Shown here: in pieces, positions 36,101-46,938 of the stretch
Layout of the letters: every line of letters begins with the position of its first letter
Position numbering within the stretch: position 1 is the stretch's first letter
Program-made: the position numbers and the translations under genes
Notes under the pieces: generated by a model
The model's database searches: none
Seen by the model: only the letters and a program-made list of their open reading frames with translations
Told to the model about the DNA's origin: nothing
NCBI GenBank assembly: GCA_018806985.1
Contig: JADANN010000099.1
Span: 5,203,001-5,267,000, forward strand
Length of the DNA stretch: 64,000 nt
Source: Angiostrongylus vasorum
Taxonomy: Eukaryota; Nematoda; Chromadorea; Rhabditida; Metastrongylidae
Direction: 5' to 3'

Positions 36101-39100
36101 TCTTCAACGCACATTTATTCTTTTATTCGTTGTCTTGCAAATATTTGCGGAAAGCTCTCTGTAGCAAATATAGAACAATTTTTGTGCGTTATCAGCGTTA
36201 CTTCCCAACGGTTTACCGCCTCATCATGGCCAGTAGGTGTTTCTGTGTGTCGGCCTGCGAAATACAGCAGGAGGACTCATCCACCCAACAGAGTCTCCGA
36301 AGCTGAGAAGGAGTCTGACCATCAGGAAGGCCAGCTAAGAGCAAACCGATAGCAGGATCCACCACCGTACTGGTATCGAACTAGATGTATGGTGGCAAAT
36401 CTCCCTCTGATCCACAAGGGCGCGACTGCCTGTGATGGTGACGACCTGGGACCGACTTTGGCCTGGCTGACCTGGGGACTCCAGAGAACCGCAGTGACTG
36501 AGCCACCAAAATTCCGAAACAATGGGAATTATGCTGAGGTGCGTACAACTAATGAAGACGAGCCGTCCAAGTTTCTAAGTAAGTAATTAGCGTTAGTCGC
36601 TTTAACCATTCGAAGTGACAGGTCCCTTAAAGTTTTTTAGCTTAATTATCAGGTCATTAAAAGTTATTGACCTAATAACTACAATTCATGCGGAGTTTTA
36701 CGCACATGAATTTTTAGCCCTCAGGAACTAGATGAAGCAGCCCGACGACGGTTTGTAAAACGTTTGTATATCGCTTTACCAGAAAGAGAAGCTAGACTGA
36801 CTATAGTGAAAAACCTACTTGCTGATATGAAGCATGCTCTTGAAGAGGAAGATTTCAGTCAAGTGGCACAGTTAACAGAGGGTTCATTTTTGTTGCATTT
36901 TATTTTATTTCTTTTTATACCTTCTTGTCGTTTTACGTCTACAGGGTATTCGGGCGCAGACGTTCGACAGCTGTGTGCTGAAGCTGCCATGGGTCCAATT
37001 CGTGATATTGACAATTGTTCTTCTTTGGACATAGAGACGGTAGAGGTGGAGGAGTTAAGTTTTCTGTATTATTTTGTTGGAAAGGCAGGCCTGTCTCTAA
37101 ACAAAAAATCTTACTAACTAGTTTCACATGTTGAGCTTTTTATATTATAATGGAAGTAATATGTCATTGGTTTCGTTTGATTACAAAGAACAGAAATTAA
37201 CTTTTCTTATTCCACTGGAAGACCATAATTGTATAGGCACTTTTTTCCTACAAAGTCTCATGTTGATTTAACAGACTCGGTGAAGAAAAATAATCAGAGG
37301 AAATTAAGCCAAAAGACAAATTGGATGAGGTAGAATTTAAATGCACAGTTCCAAAACTGAGTGGACTGCTCCTCACAGCATGGCCGAACGTCGTTAAACA
37401 ATAGAAAATTATTTGGGATACCGTTTTGTAGCATTTATCATCTTCTCACATTGAGTAGCGTAGATCCCCGCCGTTACAGTTGCACTGGGTAATAGTTCTA
37501 AGTGCACATTGGTTCCAAATCCCAATGGCAGCAGACGAATTTTGTTCTCGCGGAAGCTTCGTTTTGACCTTTGCATTGTTGATGTACAGGGGGCGGCTGT
37601 CACCAACAATGCAGTAGCACAAGTTGTTATATATCACATTTGCTATTTTGGCGGGAGTTCCATTTGGAGTACATATTTTGATGATCGGTTGGTCAGGTGG
37701 TTATCAAGGTGGCCATGCGATCTTCGAAATCATAAAAGAGGTTTTAGTGCAGCGACCATCAATCTTGCAAATTTTATGAAAGAAATTTAAACACTGTTGC
37801 AAAGTCTTGGTTCGAAGTTAGTATTAAACTGCTATATGATTGGCGGTATATTCACCATTGTCAAAGGTATCATGTCGTTTCTGAATAGGTCTTCAATCCC
37901 ATTCTTCCAAAAGATATGGAGTGCACCTGGTTCGCAAGGGTGTTTTTAGGGTTGTCATAGTTATCGAACTTCTTGTCGTACAGGTGCTTCAGAACGCGGT
38001 ACATGTGAAAGTTTGTAGGTTTCGTGTTGGAGCTGTAAGGTTGGTGAGCCACATTATTGTAGCTTAACTCAGCTCCAGCATGCTGTATACCCTAGCCAAA
38101 CCAACTTTTTAACTGCAAAGCGCTTTCATTTCATAGCGAGACCATGACGCGCTTCGGTTACTTCCCGATTCCAGAAACTCCCGGGCGATCACATTCTGTC
38201 ACACAAGACGTCAGAATAAGCTCACAGATACGTAAATTGAATTTCGCCTTAAATGATGCAGCCAAAATCCATGGCGCGTTAGTCGTGACTTATCCCAGAA
38301 GGTATTGTCGCTCTATTCACATCTGTGAAACACAAAAATTTCGAAGATGCTAACCCGCATGCACCGATCCTCGTGAGTTAGAGAGCGCAGTATTCTGCGA
38401 GACCTGACATTATGATAACTCAGTGAGTTGAAGTGGCTGTTGGTGATGTGAGCTAGATCGGGTGGGTTTTCTCTGTTTCATGTATTTCAGCCAAAGCATC
38501 AAGCTCACTGAGACGGGCAGATTAAGGCAGGTTTTCACCGCTCGTATCACCTTTGTTAGGGCTGCATCCAGAACAGCACTGTTCAAACGGTGCACGTAAA
38601 GCACAGTGGTCGATTTGATGTTAATTTTTATGATGTTTCAGTGACCTTCTATGCCCTTCTTATGGAATATTTCATAATTCTTTGATAAGCTTACACGAGG
38701 TTGATACATAATCGTTATTCGGCTAACGTTCCGACGTTTCGATCTTCATCAGAGCTGATGGTCCGAGTCGATGGTCCACAATTGTTCATCTTATCGATGT
38801 GACGTCTTCATCGTCGTATCCAGTTGGATCTTCCTCAATGTAACATCTCTTGAATGAGGCATTCTCACCCTGCGATGCTTTTTTATGTAAGGTTATGGCT
38901 GTTGATACTAGTGATTGTACGGTGACAACGACTTATTTTTCACGGACAATCCATCCTGTAGAATCGGTATCATTATCAGCTTGCAAAGAGCTTGGCAATA
39001 TTTCAAAACCCACTTTTCCTTAACTTTGGTGTGACTGATCAATATATATTCTTTCTTTAGCTCTGAGCAAAATTCGACAGATACTGATGTTCCATTCGAA

Positions 39101-39383
39101 TTCCTACCTAGTCTTTCGTAATTCATCCGTGTATAAGCTCATCGTCAGTAGACATTTTGAATTTGTGCCACTTCCAAAACTTTAATCCGGTGACCGATGA
39201 TCAGTAACAGTTGTCATGTATCTTAGTAATGCCTGTAGTTGATCTTTACGTTGCGATTTTCAGATTCGGCCTATTTCTCTTTCTGACTTCATTAACGCTG
39301 TACAGGTAGTCCGCCCGACTGTGATGAGCGAAGATTTGGAGGCGTATAAGATATGGGACAGCAAATTTGGATGTCTTCTATAA
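33117..39383 (+). CDS. figl-1: Fidgetin-like 1 (FIGL-1) AAA ATPase, 11 exons
   Basis: Exons: 33117-33320 (ATG 33123), 33389-33520, 33954-34163, 34274-34350, 34490-34569, 34636-34718, 35098-35430, 35933-36069, 36718-36881, 36945-37045, 39264-39383. All phases agree and give about 544 residues (C. elegans FIGL-1 is slightly longer). Seen: variable Lys/Ser-rich N-terminus; the linker helix before the AAA core ([19 protein letters not shown]); [20 protein letters not shown]; Walker A GPPGTGKT (about residues 311-318); pore loop [13 protein letters not shown]; Walker B VIFIDE, continued in the next exon as [18 protein letters not shown]; sensor 1 and arginine fingers [18 protein letters not shown]; the sensor-2 region [18 protein letters not shown]; and the Vps4-type C-terminal helix IWDSKFG. 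Family role: hexameric meiotic-clade AAA ATPase, in the nucleus of germ cells, linked to recombination and mitotic progression. Introns hold SINEs and a mariner relic. Spastin and katanin fit less well because of the [10 protein letters not shown] block. Confidence 0.93.
33632..33905 (+). repeat. tRNA-derived SINE in figl-1 intron 2
   Basis: Full-length copy ending about 50 bases before the exon at 33954. Head gtgtggcgcggtggtccgag, B-box-like gggatcgatcctg. Confidence 0.9.
34768..35035 (+). repeat. tRNA-derived SINE in figl-1 intron 6
   Basis: Head gtgtagcgtagtggtcgggg and B-box-like ggatcgatcccc. It ends about 60 bases before the Walker A exon. Confidence 0.88.
35565..35840. repeat. tRNA-like head-to-head foldback in figl-1 intron 7
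   Basis: Left half inverted (gcaaaactccgggccg, gggggtcgaacacgctatta, ggggctaacgcgttcataac), right half forward (gacccgcatggtgtggtggt, ggtccgatcctcaccgcg, gccaatatctcagcatcatt). Each half carries its own B-box-like GGTCGAAC/GGTCCGATCC. Confidence 0.75.
36193..36580 (-). repeat. 375-bp interspersed repeat in figl-1 intron 8
   Basis: One of two inverted copies: starts ttcccaacggtttaccgcct and ends near cttggacggctcgtcttc in reverse complement. Confidence 0.88.
37830..38110 (-). mobile_element. Mariner transposase remnant in the figl-1 last intron
   Basis: Minus strand: KKLVWLG, then [20 protein letters not shown] and [20 protein letters not shown], then after a frame change [15 protein letters not shown]. 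This follows the mariner C-terminal pattern HPPYSPDLAPSDYHLF, then a KxFDN block and an FY-x-GI block. The catalytic residue following the Pro-Tyr-Ser block is degenerate. Inactive. Confidence 0.65.
38733..38752 (-). ncRNA. Hammerhead-like core with canonical CTGATGA
   Basis: Minus sense reads CTGATGA, AGATC, GAAACGTC. Both core boxes are canonical but the spacer is too short for a normal stem II. It lies in the figl-1 last intron and belongs to the same flank family as 20.7 kb (GTTAGCCGAATAACG). Confidence 0.3.
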
Positions 39384-39732
39384 AGAGTTAGAACAAATGT
39401 GTCTCTGTCATTGTTATCTGTGAATGCGAGATCCACTTTATCTGTGCACATCATCTCTTGTATGTCCCACTTCTGACCATACAAGAGCTATTTCGGCGAT
39501 GAGAAATTACTGGTTCAGTTCTAAAAGTGTTTTGTTTATGTATTAGTAGCCTTTGGTGTCTTTCCTGAAGCTTCATGTTTGGATCTGTAGCACCAACTTT
39601 TCACTATACAGCTGTACTTTTTGGCTTCTTTACGTTAACTCAAACTACTGGAGTCTTTTTGTACACACTGTTTGCTCTAGTTTCTGTCTACTAGCACTAC
39701 CTACTCGATGTGTCTTCATGTGAATTGCTATG

Positions 39733-39738
39733 AATAAA
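39733..39738 (+). terminator. Candidate polyadenylation signal of figl-1
   Basis: AATAAA about 350 bases after the figl-1 stop codon at 39383, on the same strand and ahead of the repeat that starts near 39945. Confidence 0.4.
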
Positions 39739-39944
39739 CAATTCAATTAAACTGCGCTCTTTTAATAGAAGTGGTAGATACATTTCTATATATGAGAAGT
39801 TTTAGCACTAAGTGCTTGTTGGCTATGATTCTGTTACAAATTTGTTCCAGAGTAGACAAGGCAACTACGCTTACCTGTCGAGTGACCATTCCACTTCCCT
39901 CAGTGTACGATGGATTGTTAACTGTGATGAAAGGCTACTTGATA

Positions 39945-40325
39945 CTTAGTTGGACCTGAGCGGCCCGTCCTCACTGATTGTGCGAGCTCCAGCATAATCT
40001 CCATTTTTTCGGAGATTTTCTCGTTAAGCCATTGTGGTTCCCTGGAATCCTGAGGTCTGCCTGGCCAAAGTCTGCCCCAGGTCTTCACCACCACGGGTAG
40101 TCGCAGCCCTTGTGGATTAGAGGGAGATTTGCCACCATGCGACTTTTATACCAGGACGGTGGTGGGTCTTGGTATTGGTTTACTCTTGGCTAGGCTTCCT
40201 AATGGAAACGCCGGACTCCTTCTCAGCTTGGGAGACCCTGCCGGGAGGAAAATCTCCGTTCTGTACATCGCAGCCCGACACCCAGCAAAACCTCCTAGCC
40301 AGGATGAGACGGTAAACCGTTGGAA
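39945..40325 (+). repeat. 375-bp interspersed repeat
   Basis: Complete copy about 560 bases after figl-1, from agcggcccgtcctcac to gagacggtaaaccgttgg. Confidence 0.9.
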
Positions 40326-40494
40326 AGGTTACAATGCTTACTGAACAGCACCCAAAATATGAAGTCATCACCATTGTGAGATGGCAGTTATTGTCTGATT
40401 GACCGAGGGTATGAAACGTACAGTTTGGTGTTTTATTTTCTTCAGTTAGTCTACTAGGGAGTATGTGAAAAAGTGTTTGAAATAACAGTGCTAA

Positions 40495-40665
40495 CGTTTT
40501 ATTTGCTGCCTACTATAATTTTCACTTTCAACTTTAACGGCAGGGTTTGATGTGAAATACAACTACAACGATGTTGAGATATTCGCAAAACTTAGAACCC
40601 TGGCCAGATCGAACCAAGATTACCCTTGCGGGGCTCGCGTATTACATGCTGCACTGAAGTGTTAG
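40495..40665 (-). repeat. tRNA-like repeat, single head
   Basis: cgttttatttgctgcctact end, gaaatacaactacaacgatg, ggccagatcgaaccaagatt (B-box complement) and gctcgcgtattacatgctgc. Confidence 0.7.
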
Positions 40666-41374
40666 AAATGTTGTCTATTTTTGTCTTATATAAATTTTCG
40701 TGTCGTGCTTAGTCACTTTGATTGACGTTCTTTAACGGATTTTAAGCTCCTAAAAAACCTTTTTAAAAGCTTTAGCTTTTTATGGGTTTTCTTATCGTAC
40801 GTAGTCTCTTTGGTTCTTTAACTTACATATTTCGAGAAGGTCTTCCTCAACATTCAAGCTTTGATTCTTTTGGAATTTATGGTAAAGGAAGTACAATATT
40901 CGATCTTTTTTGGCTAGGGTTGCAGGTTGTCAACCCATAGATGGATTCCACGAGCGTATTACGATGTTGACTACACTGCCTTTCTCGGTTAATATCATAG
41001 TCTTACCTGTTGTCGTATTATTAATAGTCCTGTAATAAGTTAATAATAACATAGGTTATTGTCATAATCCTGTAAAAAGAAACAGGAGTTCTTGCTTTCA
41101 CTCACTTCATCGTCACAGCTTTTTTGTACGATTTTTTCTTCTACTTTAAGATCAGTGCACAAGTGTGTAGTGCTGCCTCTGTAATGTTTTTACCCTACCT
41201 TATCTAGTAATGCACATGTTAAAGGCGTCTCATATATTAACGAGCATCTTCCTTTCTGACGTTTAACACTTACTTGACGACGTGACCTCCATAGGGAGTC
41301 GTACAGTGCGAACGCAGCTTTTACCACTGGTCAGCACTTCTCAGCTTACAGTAAATTCGTGATACTTGATACTT

Positions 41375-41752
41375 GGCACTTGAACGGCTTGTTCTCAGTG
41401 GTTGTGCGGGTCCCAGCATAATCACCATTTTCCGGAGTTTTGCTGGCTAAGCCATCGTGGTTCCCTGGAACCCGAGGTCACCTTGGCCAAAGTCTGCCCC
41501 AGGTCGTTACCACCACAGGTAGCGGCCGCCTTTGTGGATCAGAGGGAGATTTGCCACCATGCGACTTTGATACTAGGGCGGTGGTGGATCCTGGTAATGG
41601 TTTACTCTTAGCTAGGCTTCCTGGTGGAAAGGCCGGGCTCGTTCTCAGCTTAGGAGACCTTGCCGGGAGGACGAATGCCCCCGCTGTACATCGTAGTCCG
41701 ACACCCAGGAACACCTTCCAGCCACGATGAGGCGGCAAACCGTTGGGAGGAT
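41375..41752 (+). repeat. 375-bp interspersed repeat
   Basis: Complete copy preceded by a short (gatacttg)-like repeat: gatacttgatacttggcact. Confidence 0.9.
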
Positions 41753-42017
41753 GGTAAATTCTATCAATTGAAATGAGACGTCTTCGACATCTAGAAATCT
41801 TTACGGACAGTGCGAAATTTCTTTTGTTTTACCACTTCGCAATTCTGATTGTCTGAAACCATGACATATATTTCTTTCACTTTATTCGTTCAAGGCCCAT
41901 ATTTTGAAAAACTAAACCGAATGAATAAGCGGGATTTCGTACAGCAAGATGAGATTATGTTCCCAATATATCGTATACGTTATTTTTGGATCTACTGGGT
42001 TCTTGTTAAGGTCTTTA

Positions 42018-42695
42018 AGCCTTTTATGACCGTACATCTTGAATGCAGTGCGCATCTCAATGCTCTCCAATGACAAGTCCTTCGATGGCCAGTCAAACGA
42101 AGATGGCTGCGGTCGTGAAAGCGTTGGACTTTTTGTAGTGTAACAACTATTTAGTGCACTGGATTGACCAAAACTGTTTCCGTTTCAATATCTTCACGTA
42201 GATACGTTATTTTTTGATCACATAATAACACTTTCACGACTTCTTGTTGTCAATCGATGACTTGTCGAACGTCGATTTTATACTGGGTCTGGTCCATGGA
42301 TGTGTATTCTCAGCCATGCTAGCAAAAACCCGTTTCGGACTCTGGAATGGAATGGTTGAATATAAAAAACCTGGAAGGCATGCAAAAGTATACTTCACAT
42401 ATCGTGCACCACCATGCAGAAAGCTAATAACACTATGTTTAGGGAGTGATGAGGGTTTTCTTTTTCCATTACACATAAAAAGTATCCAAGAAGATGGGAA
42501 CATACAGAGAAGAACATAGCGGGTATTTAGAAGTTGGAGAGACATAGGAGAAATGTGAGGAGAACCGAATAACAAAACAATAATCTCAAGAAACCAGTGC
42601 GTCGTGCATCTTGCGAGGACGTGTGGACAGTACATCTTCATTTCAATGCGCATCTCAGTTGCGCTCCAGTGACATGCAGTAGTGGAAGGGTTAAG
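42018..42695. mobile_element. Possible TTAA-flanked non-autonomous element
   Basis: The left end TTAAGCCTTTTATGACCG and the right end (reverse complement) TTAACCCTTCCACTACTGC both begin with TTAA. A related end, TTAACCCCTTTATGACCGC in reverse complement, lies at 28452-28476. Both left and right interiors contain GCGCATCTCA...CTCCA(A/G)TGAC. TTAA duplication with CC-rich ends is typical of piggyBac-derived miniature elements. It encodes nothing recognisable. Confidence 0.35.
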
Positions 42696-43694
42696 AATAA
42701 ATACATTTGGGATTAAACGGGTAGTTTATAGATATTATAGGTGAACTAAAAATTAGAGAAGAGCAACATCGATAGATCTATGTTTCTCGACTTATCAAAT
42801 GCTCCAGTGGATCGTTAAGTGTTGACGCGAACAAAGCGGTTTGGAACAGCTGGGATGCTTTATTGCGCGGCATTGCGTCCTGCTGTTAGAAATCCCGCTG
42901 GTTTAACCACTTTGTTTTGCGGTTTTATATAAAGATTAGTTGGTAGAAGTATGTTTCATGCTTCCCGGGCAGTGAGAATGAGCTGAAGAATAGGGAAGGT
43001 TTTGTTTTGATATTAAAGATCTGCCTGTTCTCATTTCCATTCCAAAGTGTAACTCGTTTGCTACAAAAACTAGTATTCGATATATGCCCTCAGGAAGATT
43101 CGACGCAAAATTCCCCTCCGATTTTTGGATTACTTTGCAAATTGAGCTCTATGCATCGTGCTTTGTTCTCTCGCTCTAAAAAGGGGATATCAAGCACCGT
43201 TCTCAATTCCAACAGACTTTGTTATGCGTAATTGACTAGGCAAGTCATATATGACCGCCTTTGACCGCTTTTTCTACCAGGTAGCTGTTTTGCTCAAGTT
43301 TTTTCTGTACGCCACTAACCACAGGTTTTGTTGCGGGCACATCCGAGCTAAAATTTTCTTTACACTTAGTAATGTACCAGAAACTTTTTTCGGACGACTT
43401 CATCGGATCTAGTCTTTCGGCGAGAGATCTTTGTTGTTCAGGATGAAGTGTCTCCGCTGTACTTGGAAGCTAAATTTCGACATTTAGGAACACTTCTTGA
43501 CGATAAGATGGTGAATAACAGAGAGGACTAGTGTAGATGTAATTGCACTTCGGATGCACGTTCTTTGCCACCGAAATTGATTCTGGGCTGGACATTCACT
43601 AAGTGCACGTTCATGAATGTGCTTCCACACAAGGTATGTGTGGTTGGAAAAATTGCAGATTGTTAACTCTCATACTCTCGAGCTTTAAAAAGGG

Positions 43695-43980
43695 CACGTG
43701 TGGCGGGCGCAGTGGTTGGAGGCGCCCTGCGACACACATGGGATCGGTTCCCACTCCCGTGGCTCACCAAATCTTCCATCCCTCTGGGGTCGGCAAATTG
43801 GTACCAGACTTGTCTGGGAGGATAGTAGCACGGGCTCGACACATCAGTAGGCCACCGCGATTCATTGTGAAGGCCAGATTTGCATTCAATCACCTCCAAC
43901 GATGCTTAATGAAGTCGAATGCATGGTGCATGCTTCAGAGATTGATCAACGCTGAGAGCTTTGTCCTTCTTTTTAATCAT
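43695..43980 (+). repeat. tRNA-derived SINE
   Basis: Full-length copy: head with gcgcagtggttggaggcgcc, B-box-like ggatcggttccc, and intact body and tail. Confidence 0.9.
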
Positions 43981-44049
43981 ACTCTCAAGCGTTCACCGAT
44001 CCCGTAGTCCTCCTCTTGATTAATTCTGTTTATTGTAAGCACAACTTCA

Positions 44050-44355
44050 GCTTTTCATTTGCTGCCTATTCTTCCTTTTCTTTTCATGGTAGGGTATAAT
44101 GTGAGTTACAACCGCAAGGACGCTAAGATGTGAGCAAAACTCAGAACCGCAGTTGGACTTCGAACCCAGGACCACCTTTCCCGAGAGCTCACATGCTAAC
44201 CACATCAATCCATGGCTTTTCGATTGCGGCATCATCTTAACTGTGCCAATGTGGTGGATAGCACGTAAACCACCAGTAAGGGTAACCACGGGTTCGAATC
44301 GAACTGAGGTTCCGGGTTTACCTCATATCGCTGCATCCTTGTGGGTGTACTTTTA
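44050..44355. repeat. tRNA-like head-to-head foldback
   Basis: The inverted head (gacttcgaacccaggacca) and the forward head (ccacgggttcgaatcgaac) face each other. GGTTCGAATC is a near-perfect B box. Outer parts share acaaccgcaaggacgct versus its complement. Confidence 0.75.
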
Positions 44356-44441
44356 TTGGTTGAGTTCCGAGTTAAAGGAGGAGGAACTCAATGTCAACTG
44401 TCGGTATACAAATGTCTTCTTTTGCTGGAGAAAGACGGCTT

Positions 44442-44660
44442 TTATTTTAAGCGGGACGATATGCTTGTCGATGTTTCTACTGAGAATTTTTGCAGGGGAG
44501 TCATATCGTTTCCTCGCTCATAGGTTTCAATGTCTGCCCATTGGAGATGGTTGTGAAGCTTTTCAAATCTATGTTTTGTAACCTTGGATCCAATAAAACT
44601 GCTCCTATGGGCAGCGCTGGAGCAATCGTACCACGGCCGTAGCAGTCTAACGATTCTCAT
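44442..44660 (-). mobile_element. Possible piggyBac-type transposase fragment
   Basis: A 72-codon frame contains FIGSKVTKHRFEKLHNHLQW, a pattern resembling the 'MSRNRFxxILxxLHFxD' block near the N-terminus of piggyBac-like transposases, followed by a Lys-Phe-Ser-Val stretch. No DDD catalytic region was found nearby. The call is tentative. Confidence 0.35.
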
Positions 44661-46090
44661 CTAAAGGCAGAACTCGAAAAAAATCTCATGTTCTCCATAT
44701 TCGTCGGTTCTCACGACATATCTTTCTTTTGTCCATATCTGTTTCCTCGTCGTTCACGGTTCGCACCGATGTACGGATCTCAGGTAGTTTATAAAAATGT
44801 GGCATCTCTGTGCACTCAGTAGAGGTTATTCGTCGACCTTTATTTATCTATCATCTTTAGAGGTACTGTCTTCGAGGATCTAGAGGCTATGAGATACGAC
44901 ACAATTTAACCATTTATCGCTGATCCAAGCATCGCAACCTTCTTGCCTATCCTCCAATCCACTTTCTTCAGATTTTTTCGACGTATAGCGCAATAGAGTG
45001 CACATGGTCCTCCGCATCTTCAGCTTCTTCTTTATCACTGTTGAGGATCACTTAATCGAAAATTAAGTGGTGCTTCGCCGGCATAATTCAAATTATTAAG
45101 TTCAATTTTTGAGCAGTAGTCGTTCTTCTCCCTTCCATTCCTTTCCGTCAGATCACGTACACGATGGACGGACGTGTTCGCGATTCACATCAACCATCTG
45201 CATTAAGAGATAAAAGCGATTTCTGGATAGCGGGATGTGGCTCACGGATGTCGCCATGTTTGAAATAGACCACCATAATGGACGATGGTTGCTCGAGAAA
45301 GAAATGGATGCAAGATGTACTAGGGCCAGCATTAGTCCTGAAAGATGGGCCAGCTAGCTGTCTAAATAAATGTGATGGTAGTTACATTGTCGAACAAGTA
45401 GACGTAGAAGATACATAAAAATATCGAAATTATCTCAGCGTATTGACTCACAGTAATTGTTGTTGTTTTTTTTCTTTCGATTCCTTTCATTTCGACCGCC
45501 TACATGTTGAATGGACGCATTCGTGGCTTTTTCGCTCTCTTACTCGGTTTTTACGTCATTTTTATTGTCCATTAGCTTCTTCGAAGTCTCCATAGTTTCT
45601 TCTGTTCCAGTAATGAAGAGAAAAAAACACGTTCGCCGTTCAAGTGGGTTGCTCTTAGTCTTTATCAGCTAGTTTTAAGACAACTGTTGAGCGAATTTCC
45701 GAGTTTTTCTTTGAAAAAAGGCTAATATACCATGCATTCATGGCCTACCCTTGTCGATTTTGCGACGCATGCGGCGTAAAACCCATGTCTCACCTCAAGG
45801 ATAAGCAGACACGGGGTTAGTAAAACTTCTACTCAGCTAGGGTTTCGGTACCCCTGTCTTATGAAGAGCCAGGATGGTAAAACTTTTGTAAGAACCTCGT
45901 GTTAGCTCATCGCTGAGATGATATGTTGATTTTATTCCGCGTGTGTTGCAAAACTGACTACCGAAAGCTGACTGTGCCATGGTGGTATGGTGGACAAGCT
46001 TCTTACCTGCTTAAAAATGCCAAAATTGTATTAAGGTCAGTTATTGCTTTTCTGTCAACTTTAACTGTTTGAAATCCGGAATGGGAGACA

Positions 46091-46112
46091 CTATATATAT
46101 ATATATATATAT
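46091..46112. repeat. (TA)n microsatellite
   Basis: About 10 TA units. Confidence 0.9.
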
Positions 46113-46520
46113 GTAGTGCGATCTGGCGAGGATTTGTTTACCACGTTAGGGTTGGAATCCGACGGCTTTGTGCCTTCTCAAGGTCGATGTTTGTTCAGTA
46201 GGCTTAACAAACAGTGGTAGAGTTGGATTGGATGTTTATTTCTTCGCGAAGAATGATTTTTACACACATTGTTCACGTACGGGTTCTTCTTACTTAATGA
46301 TGCTTGAATATAAGTTGAAATTGCAAGTTCGATCGGTCCACTGTAGTAACGCTGTTTCTGAAGAAATTGGTTCTTTGAATTCTTTTTATTTCGCTGCTAT
46401 CATTGAATAGACAGTTATTTGTCCATGGTTCTTCTGTATTCATCTGAAGCATTTTTTATTTCAGTCGCTCATATTCCATCATTGCAGCTGGTATTTTCGC
46501 CTCTAATTCATGAACACAGT

Positions 46521-46795
46521 GGCGCGTGTGGCGCAGTGGTCAGAGGCGCCCTGCGACGCACACGTGAAATTGATCCCTGCGCACATGGCCCACCAAGCCT
46601 CCCATCCCTCCGGGGTAGGCAAATTGGTACCAGACTTGTCTGGGGGGATAGTAGCACTGGCTCAATACATCGTGGGCCACTGCGAGTCATTGTAAAGGCC
46701 AGATATGCATTCAGTCACCTCCAAACGATTCTTAATGAAGTCTAATGCATGGTGCATCCCTCAGGGATTGATAAACATCGAGAGATTTATTCTTC
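46521..46795 (+). repeat. tRNA-derived SINE upstream of innexin
   Basis: Full-length. A box TGGCGCAGTGG is exact at 46528-46538. It ends about 140 bases before the candidate innexin 5' exon. Confidence 0.9.
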
Positions 46796-46928
46796 TTTTT
46801 TATCCTTCAAGTCATGTGCCCTACTTCGATAGTGTTTTATTAGAAAAGAGAAGGGCGATCTTCAACGCGATATTTCGTTTGTGTTTTTATACGAAGCCCT
46901 ACACTTGTGTTCTTTTTAATACTCTATG

Positions 46929-46938
46929 CTCATTGCAG
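46929..46938 (+). promoter_or_regulatory. Candidate spliced-leader acceptor of the innexin gene
   Basis: ctcattgcag lies about 108 bases before the chosen ATG (47047). The first bases after it form a short in-frame upstream reading frame that begins ATG at 46939 and stops after 11 codons. The exon could be trans-spliced here or joined to an unseen 5' exon. Confidence 0.45.

Larger units (their letters stand above)
40670..46520. other. Intergenic figl-1 to innexin, repeats only
   Basis: Includes one 375-bp repeat, one SINE, the TTAA-flanked candidate, the 44.1-kb foldback and the possible piggyBac fragment. No host gene is seen. Confidence 0.5.

Noticed and set aside
42234..42653. 139-codon minus-strand frame overlapping a 91-codon plus-strand frame
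   Set aside because: No domain recognised on either strand; it lies inside the candidate TTAA-flanked element.
43381..43530. YLEAKFRHLGTLLDDKM-like stretch resembling the region after the LINE RT catalytic site
   Set aside because: Short, interrupted by stops soon after, and without neighbouring RT motifs.
44285..44300. Perfect-looking B box GGTTCGAATC suggesting a true tRNA gene
   Set aside because: No acceptor stem or anticodon arm can be drawn; it belongs to the tRNA-like foldback repeat.
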